Shown in pieces: positions 7,864 to 16,907 of a stretch of DNA of 34,950 bases. The DNA is from an uncultured Alphaproteobacteria bacterium (GTDB lineage Bacteria > Pseudomonadota > Alphaproteobacteria > Rhizobiales > Aestuariivirgaceae), in the NCBI GenBank assembly GCA_937872985.1, contig CALMUW010000103.1:1-34950 (forward strand). Reading direction: 5' to 3'. The notes under the pieces were generated by a model. That model saw nothing but the letters and a program-made list of their open reading frames with translations. It searched no databases and was not told the origin of the DNA. The translations under genes were made by a program, and so were the position numbers. Numbering within the stretch: the first letter of the stretch is position 1; each line of letters begins with the position of its first letter.

Positions 7864-9314
7864 ACCACATTGACCAGTTGCTGCATCATCTGGTTGACGA
7901 TGGTCATGACCTTGGCCGAGGCCTGATAGGCCTTCTCGAGATCGAGCAGGCGTGTCATCTCCTCATCGATATTGACGCCGGTGACCCGCTGCAGCGCCTC
8001 GCTGGCCCGTGCCGCCCGGGCGCTGGCAACGGTTGCCGATTGTTCGGCGCGGCTGCGGCCCTGTTCCAGCCAGGCCGCGCTCGACCGCGCCATGCTGTCG
8101 ACCGAACCCGAAGTTCCCATGCCCGCCGCCGGATCAAGGCCTTGCGGAGCCGACAGGGCATCGATGAGACCGGTGAGGCGATCCTGATAACCCGCCGCAC
8201 CCGTGCTGTTGTAAACATAGGCGGCACCGCCAAAGCCGCCGTCGCGCAGTTTCTGGGTAGTGGCAAGGGCCGCTGGATTGACCGCGATGGTGGCGGCCAG
8301 ACCGGGCACCGCCACGCCCGCCGCCGGAACCGCCGGACTGCCGCCATGACTGAACAAGCCGGTGACGGCGGGAAGCCCGGCACCCGACTGGTCGTGCTCG
8401 GCAAAGGCCGATACCAGCCCGCGCGCCACCTCATCCAATTGGCTTTGATACTGGGGCGCAATGCGGTCCCGCACCATGACCTGGGCCTGAAGTTTTCCTG
8501 CGGTTGAAGGCATGACCGAGCCATCGCCGGTGATGCGCACACCATCGGCATAGACCGCACTGCCCATCGTGGTCGCGGAAAAGGCTCCGGAGGGCTGGAA
8601 GGTTACCTGCCGGGCCGTGGTCTCGAACAGGGTGACACCGCTGTCGGTATAGATGGCGACATCATTGGCTCCCCGCTTCACCGTGCGGATGCCGACCTCC
8701 TGCGCCAGTTGACTCAGAATGGCATCGCGCTGATCGAGCGCGTCATTGCGCGCCGCGTCGTCACTGGTGCTGTTGATCACCGTTTGATTGGCGGCCTGAA
8801 AGCGCTGCAACAGGCTGTTGATGGTGCTGACCGATTGAGCGATGGCCTGGTCTGCTGCTGCGCGCAAATTCTGCACCGTGGCCGTGGCGTCGTTCAGCCC
8901 CTGGGCCACGTCCTTCGCCGCCATCACCGCCGCTCCGGCCAGGCTCTGGCTGGAGGGATCGGCCTCGTAATCGGCGAGCCTGATGGCCAGCGCATTGATG
9001 CCCGCCGCCAGCGAGCCATCCGCGCTCACCTCGCCCACCGTGGCCGAAAGTTGCCCATAGGCGTCGAGCACCACCCTCTGACCGGAAGAGTCCGCGCTGG
9101 CCTTCAGCGCGTCGGCCTGCAACAGGCCATCGACGCTGCGCGTGGTGGCCGCCAGAACCGCCGAACCATCGCTGAGTGTCGAAACCTGCGTGACCCGCCG
9201 GACATAATCGGGTTCGCCGGCAAAGCTCACATTGCGCGCCGTCACCGCCGTCTGGGCCGCCGAAACGGTGAGCCCCGAGAGAGCGTTGGACAGTGCTGTG
9301 CTGAGACCGGCCAT
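7860..9314 (-). CDS. flgK: Hook-filament junction protein FlgK
   Basis: FlgK (HAP1) is the first junction protein on the hook tip. The 484-residue product has the expected ends: an N-terminal GLSTALSNALSGLTVSAAQT with PDYVRR, and a C-terminal ITGVNIDEEM-type block (RVTGVNIDEEMTRLLDLEKA, then YQASAKVMTIVNQMMQQLVN) that is the axial-protein signature. The segment normally reading N-x-N-A before PxYxRR is here NVSFAGEPDYVRR, a mild departure. It begins 6 bases after flgE and overlaps flgL by 4. Confidence 0.95.
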   Translation of the reverse strand: MAGLSTALSNALSGLTVSAAQTAVTARNVSFAGEPDYVRRVTQVSTLSDGSAVLAATTRSVDGLLQADALKASADSSGQRVVLDAYGQLSATVGEVSADGSLAAGINALAIRLADYEADPSSQSLAGAAVMAAKDVAQGLNDATATVQNLRAAADQAIAQSVSTINSLLQRFQAANQTVINSTSDDAARNDALDQRDAILSQLAQEVGIRTVKRGANDVAIYTDSGVTLFETTARQVTFQPSGAFSATTMGSAVYADGVRITGDGSVMPSTAGKLQAQVMVRDRIAPQYQSQLDEVARGLVSAFAEHDQSGAGLPAVTGLFSHGGSPAVPAAGVAVPGLAATIAVNPAALATTQKLRDGGFGGAAYVYNSTGAAGYQDRLTGLIDALSAPQGLDPAAGMGTSGSVDSMARSSAAWLEQGRSRAEQSATVASARAARASEALQRVTGVNIDEEMTRLLDLEKAYQASAKVMTIVNQMMQQLVNVV

Positions 9315-9320
9315 GGTGCC

Positions 9321-10583
9321 CTACCGCTTCAGGTTCACCAGCACGTCCATGAGTTCCGCCCCCGTCTGGAACACCTTGGAATTGGCGGTGTAGCCGCGCT
9401 GGGCGTCGATCATGTCGGTGAGTTCGGTGGCAAGGTCCACCGTCGATTGTTCGAGCGACCCGGAAACGATGTCGCCGCGTCCGCCCTCCTGGGCAAAACC
9501 CAGCCGCACCGGGCCGGACTCCGAGGTGGTGACGAAGACATTGCCGCTCTGCTGGTCGAGATTGTCCGGGCTTGCGACCGAGGCCAGGGGAATGCGATAG
9601 ACCGCGCGCCGGTCGCCATTGTCATAGGCGGCATAGACCGTGCCGTCGCGGGCGATCTCCACGATGTCGGCGGAGGAAGCGGCATTGCCGTTCACCTGCG
9701 CGCCCAGCACCATGTAGCCGGTGGCAAGCTGGCTCATCTGCGCCAGATCGAGCACCAGTGCCGCGCCGTCCGGCACCGGGATGGAGACAGAGTCGGGGCC
9801 GCCCGCCGCCAGTTGGCCCGTCCCGTCATCGAACGTCAGCGTGCTGGTGACCAGCGCGCCAGAGGCATAGGGAAATTCGCCGGAGGCCGACAGCCCGGCC
9901 CGGTCATAGACCGAGAGTTCCCAGGTGTTGTCGCCGGTCTTGGCATAGAACAGATCGAGCGTCTTGGTCTCGCCGAGATTGCCATAGACCACCAGCGAGG
10001 ACTTGGCGGTGTAGTGGGCCGTGGCCGCATTGGCGGAAGGCAGCGCCCCCGCCGCCACCACCGCGGCCTCGGCGGGCAGATTGGCGGTGAACATACCGCT
10101 GGTCGAGGGCGTGGCGGTGAGCGCCAGTTCGGCCAGCGACACCGGCACCAGCCCGGCATAGCCGTTGACCGTGACATCGGGATCGGTGCCGTTCAGCGGA
10201 TAGCCAAGCAGGTGAAAACCTGCGGCATTGATGAGATCGCCATCGCCATTGGCCACGAAGGCGCCGGCGCGGGTGAGACAGGGCGTGCCCATCTCGTCGG
10301 CCACCACGAAGAAGCCATCGCCGCTGACGGCGAGATCGGTGACGCTGTCGGTGGGAATGAGGCTGCCCTGCGCGCCGACCCCGGTGCGGACATTGGTTTC
10401 CACCGCGCCGGAATTGTAGGAACAGGTGCAGGCGGAATCGATCAGCAGCGAAGAGAAGCGCGCCGACGACCGCTTGTAGCCATCGGTATTCACATTGGCC
10501 ACGTTCTCGGCCACGGTGGCGATCCGGTTCGATTGGGCGGCCATGCCCGAAGTGCTGGTGCGCATCACGCCGTAGAGACTCAT
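9321..10583 (-). CDS. flgE: Flagellar hook protein FlgE
   Basis: FlgE polymerises into the extracellular hook. The 420-residue product carries the N-terminal axial motif (MSLYGVMRTSTSGMAAQSNR, then ENVANVNTDGYKR), the GDGFFVV motif near residue 95, a variable centre forming the hook surface, and the C-terminal axial helix (DMIDAQRGYTANSKVFQTGA). The ATG at 10583 is preceded by GAGGAGAG at good spacing; 13 upstream in-frame codons are not needed. A 66-base gap separates it from the transglycosylase, making this a possible internal transcription start, although I see no clear promoter there. Confidence 0.95.
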   Translation of the reverse strand: MSLYGVMRTSTSGMAAQSNRIATVAENVANVNTDGYKRSSARFSSLLIDSACTCSYNSGAVETNVRTGVGAQGSLIPTDSVTDLAVSGDGFFVVADEMGTPCLTRAGAFVANGDGDLINAAGFHLLGYPLNGTDPDVTVNGYAGLVPVSLAELALTATPSTSGMFTANLPAEAAVVAAGALPSANAATAHYTAKSSLVVYGNLGETKTLDLFYAKTGDNTWELSVYDRAGLSASGEFPYASGALVTSTLTFDDGTGQLAAGGPDSVSIPVPDGAALVLDLAQMSQLATGYMVLGAQVNGNAASSADIVEIARDGTVYAAYDNGDRRAVYRIPLASVASPDNLDQQSGNVFVTTSESGPVRLGFAQEGGRGDIVSGSLEQSTVDLATELTDMIDAQRGYTANSKVFQTGAELMDVLVNLKR

Positions 10584-10649
10584 GGGGTCACTCTCCTCAC
10601 AGGATTTGCCCCACTGTCTCACCCCTGCCTTGCGCCGGGCTGGCCCACC

Positions 10650-11219
10650 TCAGCGTGAACAAAACTGGCGCGACTCGCGCGTCCAGTTGCCGAAGCCGGT
10701 GGCCACCAGATTTTTGATCACCGCGCAGATGTAGCGCTTCTGGGCCGGATCATTGTCTGGCCCGGCGTGATAGCGCGCCACGGCCATGGTCCAACTGCCC
10801 TCCTGCGCCCGCAGGCGTTTCAAAAACCGCGCTGCGTAGGTCACGTTCTGGGCCGGGTCCAGCATGTCGGCGGGCGAGTGGAACGCCTTGCCGTGATAGT
10901 GATGGTTCACCTGCATGCAGCCGAGGTCGATGAGCCTGTGGCCCTTCTTGCGGGCGCGGGCAAATTCCGCCAGCGCCTCGGCCTTGCTGTGGGTGATGAC
11001 CGCGCGCCCGGTGATGTTGAGCGCGTAGGGGTGGAGCGACCCCTTGACCCCCGTTTCGGTGAGCCCCACGGCATAGAGCACGCCAAGGGGCACGCCCTCA
11101 GCCGCCGCCGTCTTGTGCATCTGGCCTTCGCAGATGGCGCCGTCTCCGGCCCGCGCCTCACAGATAGACGCCAGCGCGATCAACGCTGCCGGAATCGTCA
11201 GCCAGTGCCTCACCGCCAT
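10650..11219 (-). CDS. Secreted lytic transglycosylase (SLT family), flagellar-associated
   Basis: This is a 189-residue exported protein with a signal peptide (MAVRHWLTIPAALIALASIC, cleavage after AEARA-like residues about 20-24) and an SLT-like catalytic domain. The probable catalytic Glu is in VGLTETGVKG, followed by DLGCMQVNHHYHGKAF and the conserved VARYHAGPD. It probably cleaves peptidoglycan locally so the rod can pass, supplying the enzyme missing from the FlgJ-like protein at 1536-2060. The start is decided by GGGGAGG six bases before the ATG at 11219; this puts the first 62 bases inside the end of fliK in another frame. Confidence 0.85.
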   Translation of the reverse strand: MAVRHWLTIPAALIALASICEARAGDGAICEGQMHKTAAAEGVPLGVLYAVGLTETGVKGSLHPYALNITGRAVITHSKAEALAEFARARKKGHRLIDLGCMQVNHHYHGKAFHSPADMLDPAQNVTYAARFLKRLRAQEGSWTMAVARYHAGPDNDPAQKRYICAVIKNLVATGFGNWTRESRQFCSR

Positions 11220-12309
11220 CGCCATCCTCCCCGCTGCGCGATATCGCCGCCGCGGCAAAGCCATGGCCGCCGGATCGCGCCTCCGTTCCGCCGCCATGCT
11301 GGGCCATGAAACTTGCCCCGCCATGGACGGGCGGCTGGCCGGTGTCGGCGGGCCGCTGGCTGATGACCAGGGCTCCCTCCGGCAGGGTGAGGCCCAAAGC
11401 CTCCAGCGCCTGACGCAGGTCATCATGGTCGCGGGCGATGAGGCGCTGGGCCTCCGGCGACTCCGTGGCGAGGACCACATGCAGCGCGTTGCCGCGCCGC
11501 TTCAGGGTCACTTCCACCGTGCCCAGATGCTCCGGCTGCAAGTGCAGCTTCAGAACCTTCACCGTCTCGCCCGCCGACGGCAGCGTGATCGCGGCCGGGG
11601 CCAGCGCCGCGCTGATCTGCTGGGCCGGTGAGGCTGAGGGCGTGGAGGCGGCGGTTGGCATCACGGGAGAAGCACTGGCGGCCTCGGCAAAACCCGCCAC
11701 CTGCGCCATGGGCGCATCGCCCGTCACCGGCTCCACCGCCACTTCCACCGCAGCAATGATCCGTCCATGGCCGGGCCCGGCCTCCGTCTGCGCCAGGGGC
11801 GGTGCGGCCACCTCAGGCATCACGGCTGCTTCGTCCGTCCGCCGGGGCGCTTGCTCGCCGGCCATCCTGTGCCGCAGGGCCGCCACCACCACAGGCGTTG
11901 CGGATGGGAATGCCGCCCGCGCGCTCTCCTCACCTTCCGCATCTGCTTGCGGCATGGTCTTGGCCTGTGCCGCCACGGTCTGAGCAGGGTTTTTCGGCGG
12001 CTCCGCCTCCCAACCCTTAGGCAGGGCAAGCACCAAGCCAGCGGTCGCCAGCGCCTGAGCATCCGCCTGCGCCGCATCCGCCTTGTCCTCAGCCTCATCG
12101 GCCTGCGGTCTATCCAGACCCCCGGCCCTGTCCTCAGCCATGGTCAAGGGCCGGGGCCGCGCCGGGGCCGGACCGCTCCGGGTCAACGTTGCCATGAGAT
12201 CGCCGAAGCCGTGCACGCGCGCCTCCTTCCGGCCCGCGCCGCGTGCACTCCGCGCCATCACGGCACCGGCGTCCTTCACACCCTTGGCCTGAACCACATC
12301 CATGGTCAT
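11158..12309 (-). CDS. fliK: Hook-length control protein FliK (MotD-like)
   Basis: This 383-residue protein has a long Ala/Pro/Glu-rich, low-complexity N-terminal and middle region and a compact C-terminal domain at about residues 240-310 bearing the FliK pattern (LHLQPEHLGTVEVTLKRRG, then ESPEAQRLIARD). FliK is secreted during hook growth as a molecular ruler and switches export from hook to filament proteins through FlhB. In Sinorhizobium the gene at this place, after motB and motC, was first called motD. It overlaps motC by 4 bases and extends 62 bases into the transglycosylase gene. Confidence 0.88.
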   Translation of the reverse strand: MTMDVVQAKGVKDAGAVMARSARGAGRKEARVHGFGDLMATLTRSGPAPARPRPLTMAEDRAGGLDRPQADEAEDKADAAQADAQALATAGLVLALPKGWEAEPPKNPAQTVAAQAKTMPQADAEGEESARAAFPSATPVVVAALRHRMAGEQAPRRTDEAAVMPEVAAPPLAQTEAGPGHGRIIAAVEVAVEPVTGDAPMAQVAGFAEAASASPVMPTAASTPSASPAQQISAALAPAAITLPSAGETVKVLKLHLQPEHLGTVEVTLKRRGNALHVVLATESPEAQRLIARDHDDLRQALEALGLTLPEGALVISQRPADTGQPPVHGGASFMAQHGGGTEARSGGHGFAAAAISRSGEDGDGGEALADDSGSVDRAGVYL

Positions 12310-13529
12310 GGCTTCGCCCTCCGCAAAATCTCTGCCGCCTTGGCCATTGCCGTGGCCGCTGCCGCCGCCTGTGCCTCAGGCGCTGGTGGCTCCCCCGCCG
12401 CCGCCGCCCGCCCCAGGCGCGGTGCCGCCGCCATGGCCGCGGCCATGCGCTGCGCCGCACGCCACAGGCTGACATCGCCTGCACTCAGCCCATCCATGTC
12501 GATCTGGCCCAGGTCGGCCGCCGTTGCATCGCCCTGCGCCACCCGGCAGGCGAGAACATGCAGCAGCGCCTGGCGCGCCGGGACGGACCCCTCCAGCGCC
12601 AGCCGCAGCGCCCGCCGCCCGCCGTGCAAGCACAGGTCCGCCCGGCCCATGGCAATGCCCATGCGCGCCAGACCGAGATAGATTTCCGCCCGGTCCTCGC
12701 GCGGTTCATGGGCGAGAACCTGATCGGCCTGCACCCAGTCCAGCGGCGGCACAGCGCCCGCCAGCCGTGCCAGCGACGCCACCAGGCTGTCGTGATATTC
12801 ACGGGCGTAGAGCGAGGCGGCAAAGCGCGCCGAATACCGCCGCGCCGCGCGCAGGAACATCGCGCCATCCCCCCGCACCGCCGCCAGCACCACCACGCGG
12901 CGCAGCGCGGCCTCCTCCACCATGGTGCCCGGCACGCTGTTCATGGCGCGCTCCAGAAGCTGCATACGCCGGCCATAGTCCGTGTCATCGCGGATCAGTC
13001 CCTGCACCATGGTGATCTGCCCGGCCAGCAGCGCCGGGAATTGGCGCGTCTCCATATCGTCCAGACGGTCACGCGCCTCCCTGATGAGGCCGCGCCCATA
13101 ATAGGCCACCCCCTGCAACAGGCGGCGGTCCTGTGGTGTGATGCTGTCAAGCTGGGCTGCTCTTTCGGCCACATCCGGCCTGCCGCCGCTTAGCACATAG
13201 GCGGCAATGGCCGTGACATCGGCGGGCGTGAACAGGCGCCAGTAATCGGGCGACTCGAACAGGGCCGCCATCTCGCCGAGCAGGCGGCGCTGGTCCTCCG
13301 CCCCCTGGCGCTGCCCGCGCACAATGTCATCCTGCGCCCGGCGCAAGAGCTTGAGCTTGCGGTGCAGGGGCGTGGCCACCGGCAGGGCCTTGAGAATGTC
13401 CGCCGCATTGACCGGCTCGACCCGGGGCACCGCCCCGGCCGCAGGTGCAGCCTCCTCACCCGCCGCCATGGCCAAGGCTGGACCGGCCATCAGCGTCAGA
13501 AGAGCCACCGCCACCAATCTCCGTGTCAT
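12306..13529 (-). CDS. motC: Periplasmic motility protein MotC
   Basis: MotC is a rhizobial periplasmic protein required for flagellar rotation; in Sinorhizobium it is thought to interact with MotB. The 407-residue product has a signal peptide (RRLVAVALLTLMAGPALA, residues 3-20), a helical repeat-like body with motifs such as SPDYWRLFTPADVTAIAAYV and VLSGGRPDVAERA, and an Ala-rich C-terminus. Order motB-motC-fliK with 4-base overlaps on both sides matches rhizobial motility operons. Its dedicated chaperone MotE is encoded at 21170-21664. Confidence 0.88.
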   Translation of the reverse strand: MTRRLVAVALLTLMAGPALAMAAGEEAAPAAGAVPRVEPVNAADILKALPVATPLHRKLKLLRRAQDDIVRGQRQGAEDQRRLLGEMAALFESPDYWRLFTPADVTAIAAYVLSGGRPDVAERAAQLDSITPQDRRLLQGVAYYGRGLIREARDRLDDMETRQFPALLAGQITMVQGLIRDDTDYGRRMQLLERAMNSVPGTMVEEAALRRVVVLAAVRGDGAMFLRAARRYSARFAASLYAREYHDSLVASLARLAGAVPPLDWVQADQVLAHEPREDRAEIYLGLARMGIAMGRADLCLHGGRRALRLALEGSVPARQALLHVLACRVAQGDATAADLGQIDMDGLSAGDVSLWRAAQRMAAAMAAAPRLGRAAAAGEPPAPEAQAAAAATAMAKAAEILRRAKP

Positions 13530-14668
13530 CGTCCCTTGTCCAGCAGCAGGATTTCCACCCGCCGGTTGGCACCGTCTTCAGGATTGTCCGGCACCTTCAG
13601 GTCATGGTCGGCGTGGCCCTCCACCCGGCTCACACGCGCCTGCTCCAGTCCGCCATGAAACAGGATATAGCTCGCCATATGGGCGCGGGCGGTGGACAGT
13701 TGCCAATTGTCGTAACGCCGGTTGACGTAGGGCTTGGCATCCGTGTGTCCGGCGATCACCACCTTGCCCTCATGCTGGGCGAGAACCTTGGCCACGGCTT
13801 CAAGCAGCACGATGAGTTCCGCATTGGGCCTGGCTGAACCCAGGGCAAACATGGTGGCGTTGCTGCCATCGGTGAGCGAGATGCGCACCCCCTCCGGCAC
13901 CGGTTCCACCGTCATGTTGAGGTCAATGTCCAATCCTTGCTTGCGGGTCAGCGCGTTGATCTCCTTCAGGATGTCGCGGGCGCGATCCACCAGTTGCTGC
14001 GGTGTTTCGCTGGCGGCACCATCCACGCCGGGTCGGATCGCACCAGCCGGCGCTAATGCCTTGGGCTTTTCATTCACCGTGCCGTCCGCCTGCGACTTGC
14101 CATCGCCCGACATGCCGGTGGGGAAATCGCGGCGCTGGTTCTGCTTCAGCGCCTCCCAGCTCTGCGGGTCGAAGGGATCGCCCGCGCCATTGCCCATGAG
14201 GTCGGGCGAGCGCGCCGTGCCCTGGCCCGCCGCCTGCTTGCTGATGTCCTCCAGCGCCCTGTAGGGATCGGCCAGCAGCTTGTCCTCGGGCGACGGTTCC
14301 GTCTGCTGGCTGGCCGCCGCCTCGCGATCGCCCATGGGCTTGAGCGCGCCGGGCAGCTTGACGGCGGTGGCATCTTCCTTGTTGTCCTTGGTGTCCTTGC
14401 TCGACGCCACCTTGCTGCCCAGGCCCCGGTCGCCCGAGGCATTGTCCGACAGCTTGATGGGGTTGAAATAGCTCGCCACCTGTTTCTTGGTCACTTCATT
14501 GGCCGAGTTGATCAGCCACATGACCAGAAAGAAGGTCATCATGGCGGTGACGAAGTCGGCATGGGCAATCTTCCACGCTCCGCCATGCGGCGCATCAGGG
14601 CCGCCATGACTGACCCGGCGGATCAGGATGGTTTCCTGCGCGTGCTTGTCGTCCTTGCCCTGGCTCAT
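13526..14668 (-). CDS. motB: Flagellar stator protein MotB
   Basis: MotB forms the proton-conducting stator with MotA and anchors it to peptidoglycan. The 380-residue product has a basic N-terminus, one transmembrane helix (about residues 39-55) with the probable proton-binding Asp38 in HADFVTAMMTFFLVMWLINS, the plug-like region after it (VTKKQVASYFNPIKL), a long polar linker, and a C-terminal OmpA-type peptidoglycan-binding domain (VVIAGHTDAKPYVNRRYDNW, then LSTARAHMASYI). It is separated from motA by about 14.7 kb but overlaps fliH and motC by 4 bases each. Confidence 0.96.
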   Translation of the reverse strand: MSQGKDDKHAQETILIRRVSHGGPDAPHGGAWKIAHADFVTAMMTFFLVMWLINSANEVTKKQVASYFNPIKLSDNASGDRGLGSKVASSKDTKDNKEDATAVKLPGALKPMGDREAAASQQTEPSPEDKLLADPYRALEDISKQAAGQGTARSPDLMGNGAGDPFDPQSWEALKQNQRRDFPTGMSGDGKSQADGTVNEKPKALAPAGAIRPGVDGAASETPQQLVDRARDILKEINALTRKQGLDIDLNMTVEPVPEGVRISLTDGSNATMFALGSARPNAELIVLLEAVAKVLAQHEGKVVIAGHTDAKPYVNRRYDNWQLSTARAHMASYILFHGGLEQARVSRVEGHADHDLKVPDNPEDGANRRVEILLLDKGR

Positions 14669-15216
14669 GGGTTCTCACCAGCAAGGCGCATCCGCCACTC
14701 CTCCAGCCGCGTCACGAAGGCGGTGGTGCCGGCCTGTGTCGACAGTTCCGGTCCCGGTCCTTCGCTGAAGCTCACCATGGCGGCGGCATCACCCAGGCTG
14801 TGGCGCAGCGCCGCCAGAAGATCGGCGGGCCCCTTCACGCTCAGCCCGCTGCCCTCGGCCAGATGCCGCTGCAGCAGGGCGGCGAAGTCCGCCATGGCCC
14901 GCGCCTTCACCTCGCCGTCGAGGAAGGGGGCAAGAACCGCCTCCACCGCCGCCGCCACACGGCTTTCCAGCTCCATCATCTCATGCCGGATGAGCGCCGA
15001 AAGGGTCTCGCCTTCCCCGCGCACCCATTGGTCACGGGCTTCGGCCACTTCTCTGGCGCTGGCGGCGCGGCAGTTCTCGTCCGCCTCGGCCTCCTGCTCC
15101 AGCAATCGGTCACGTTGGGCCGAAAGTTCCGCTTCCAGCGCCGCCAGCCGTTCCAGGCCCGGCATTCTGGAATAATCACGCGGGGCCGCCGCCAGCCAGT
15201 CCTTGAGGGTGCGCAT
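14665..15216 (-). CDS. fliH: FliH-like regulator of the flagellar export ATPase
   Basis: FliH dimers bind the ATPase FliI and tether it to the C-ring. The 183-residue product lacks a signal peptide and shows the expected plan: an N-terminal DYSRMP-like segment, a long charged coiled coil (about residues 25-75 with AALEAELSAQRDRLLEQEAE), and a C-terminal FliH/VATPase-E-like domain. Overall similarity is low, as is usual for this family in Hyphomicrobiales. Its place directly after fliF (1-base gap) and before motB supports the call. Confidence 0.75.
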   Translation of the reverse strand: MRTLKDWLAAAPRDYSRMPGLERLAALEAELSAQRDRLLEQEAEADENCRAASAREVAEARDQWVRGEGETLSALIRHEMMELESRVAAAVEAVLAPFLDGEVKARAMADFAALLQRHLAEGSGLSVKGPADLLAALRHSLGDAAAMVSFSEGPGPELSTQAGTTAFVTRLEEWRMRLAGENP

Positions 15217-15217
15217 G

Positions 15218-16825
15218 TCAGCCCACCTCGCCCGGCTGCCGCAGCCATTGCTTCAGCACCTGGGCGGCTCGGTCGGCATCGATCTCGACGATGCGCGCCA
15301 GTTTCTCCTGCGGTGCCTTGCCGGAGAGCATCAGCAACTCCTGCGCGGTCGCATCGCTGATGGCGGCGGGGGCGCCCTCAAGCCCCGGCAACTGCCCCAC
15401 GGCGGCAACGCCTGCCGGAGGCGCGGGCGGCGCGGCCAGAATGAGCTTCAGCGCGGGCTTCAGGCCGAGCAGCAGCACCAGCAGCGCCACCACGATGAGC
15501 GCGATGCCGTTGATGAGCGTGCCGGAGTGGCCGCCAAGGCGGGCTAGGAAACTTTCCTCCGGCACGGCATCGAGTGCCGCCTGATCGGCCATGAAATCAA
15601 CGGCTGTCACCTTCAGCGTGTCGCCGCGTTTCTCCGAAAAGCCGATGGCCGAGCGCGCCAGTTGCGCCAACTCGTCCAGGCGGGCGGTGATCTTGTCGTC
15701 GGGCGCATTGTCGCCCAGCGATTTCGCCAGCACCTGGCGATTCACCACCACGGCCACTGACAGAAGGTCCACCCCATAGCCATTGGACACGGTGGCCGTC
15801 TGCCGGGAGTTGATCTCGTAGTTGGCGGTCTCCTCCTTGCGTTCCTTTTTGTCGGAGGATGTGTCGCCGCCGGCGCCGCCGGGCGTGGCCTCCTGCGGCA
15901 CGTTCTGGTCCACACTCACCGCGGCATTGGACTGGCTGTTCTGGGACTCGTTGTTTTCCTTCACCGAACGGGTGGAACGCTCCACCTTGGATTCGGGATC
16001 ATAGGCCGTCTCGTTGATCTCGCGCCGGTCCGTGTTGAGCTTGGCCGTGACACTCACACGGAAGTTCCCCACGCCAAGATAGGGCGACAAGGTGCGTGCA
16101 ATCTTGTCCTCGGCATCCGCCGCCACCTCGCGTTCCAGCCCGATGAGCTGCCCCGGCTGGGCCAGGGTTTCATCACCCCCCGCCGCCAGCAGCGCGCCAT
16201 CGGTGGTCATGACGGTGACCTGCGTGGCCAGAAGCCCCGGCACCGCCGCCGCCACCAGATGCTGCACCGCCTCGGCCCGGAAGGACGCCGCCCCGCCATC
16301 CAGCCGCAGCACCACCGACGCCGTGGGCTGTTCCGCCGCCGCGCGGAAGGACCCTTCGTTGCGCAGCGCCAGATGGACGCGCGCCGCCTTCACCCCGGAA
16401 ATCTGCTGAATGGTCCGCGCCAACTCGCCTTCCAGCGCGCGCACCCGCGTCACCTGCTGCATGAAGGAGGTCAGGCCCAGGGACCCCATCTTGTCGAACA
16501 GTTCGTAACCGGACTTGTCGCTCTTGGGCAGGCCCTGCTCGGCCAGGATCATGCGCGCGCTGGCCGTCTTGCCATAGTCCACCAGCACCGCGTCGCCCTT
16601 CACGCTCACGTCGAAGGCAATTCCCGCCGCCGCCAGCGCCGCCCCCATGCGGTTCACGTCCTCGGCGTCGAGATTGGCGTAGAGCACCTCGCGCGCCGGG
16701 CGCGACAGGTAATAGCCCGACACCCCCACCAGCGCGAAGACCGTCAGGCCGGCCAGCGCCAATGCCGCCAGACGCCTGCCCCCCAGCGCCGCCAGACCAG
16801 CCATCAGACGCGTCTGCCAAACCAT
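15218..16825 (-). CDS. fliF: Flagellar MS-ring protein FliF
   Basis: FliF builds the MS ring in the inner membrane, the first structure assembled. The 535-residue product has two membrane helices (about 19-38 and 438-456), a periplasmic ring-building domain of YscJ type (YANLDAEDVNRMGAALAAAG, GKTASARMILAEQGLPKSD, then MQQVTRVRALEGELARTIQQ), a Ser/Asn/Gly-rich beta-collar loop near 285-325, and the C-terminal FliG-binding peptide DRAAQVLKQWLRQ. The ATG at 16825 follows an AAGGG site. It starts 73 bases after the flagellin stop. Confidence 0.95.
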   Translation of the reverse strand: MVWQTRLMAGLAALGGRRLAALALAGLTVFALVGVSGYYLSRPAREVLYANLDAEDVNRMGAALAAAGIAFDVSVKGDAVLVDYGKTASARMILAEQGLPKSDKSGYELFDKMGSLGLTSFMQQVTRVRALEGELARTIQQISGVKAARVHLALRNEGSFRAAAEQPTASVVLRLDGGAASFRAEAVQHLVAAAVPGLLATQVTVMTTDGALLAAGGDETLAQPGQLIGLEREVAADAEDKIARTLSPYLGVGNFRVSVTAKLNTDRREINETAYDPESKVERSTRSVKENNESQNSQSNAAVSVDQNVPQEATPGGAGGDTSSDKKERKEETANYEINSRQTATVSNGYGVDLLSVAVVVNRQVLAKSLGDNAPDDKITARLDELAQLARSAIGFSEKRGDTLKVTAVDFMADQAALDAVPEESFLARLGGHSGTLINGIALIVVALLVLLLGLKPALKLILAAPPAPPAGVAAVGQLPGLEGAPAAISDATAQELLMLSGKAPQEKLARIVEIDADRAAQVLKQWLRQPGEVG

Positions 16826-16829
16826 CCAC

Positions 16830-16907
16830 TCAGCCCTTCACAAACGAAACCGCGCTGCCGATTCTTACGCCTCAGCCCTTGCCTGAAACGGGAGGCGATC
16901 AGCCCTT
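16830..16907 (-). repeat. Three copies of AAGGGCTGA around the flagellin stop and fliF start
   Basis: The nonamer AAGGGCTGA occurs three times on the coding strand, at 16907-16899, 16880-16872 and 16838-16830. The first ends in the stop codon of the flagellin gene, and the last provides the AAGGG of the fliF ribosome-binding site. A CGCCTC/GAGGCG inverted repeat (16897-16892 with 16873-16868) sits between the first two and could form a weak hairpin. Function is not known. Confidence 0.4.

Noticed and set aside
8709..10658. Long plus-strand open frame (649 codons) opposite flgK and flgE
   Set aside because: Its His/Arg/Gly-rich composition is typical of antisense of GC-rich genes, and the minus-strand FlgK and FlgE motifs are decisive.
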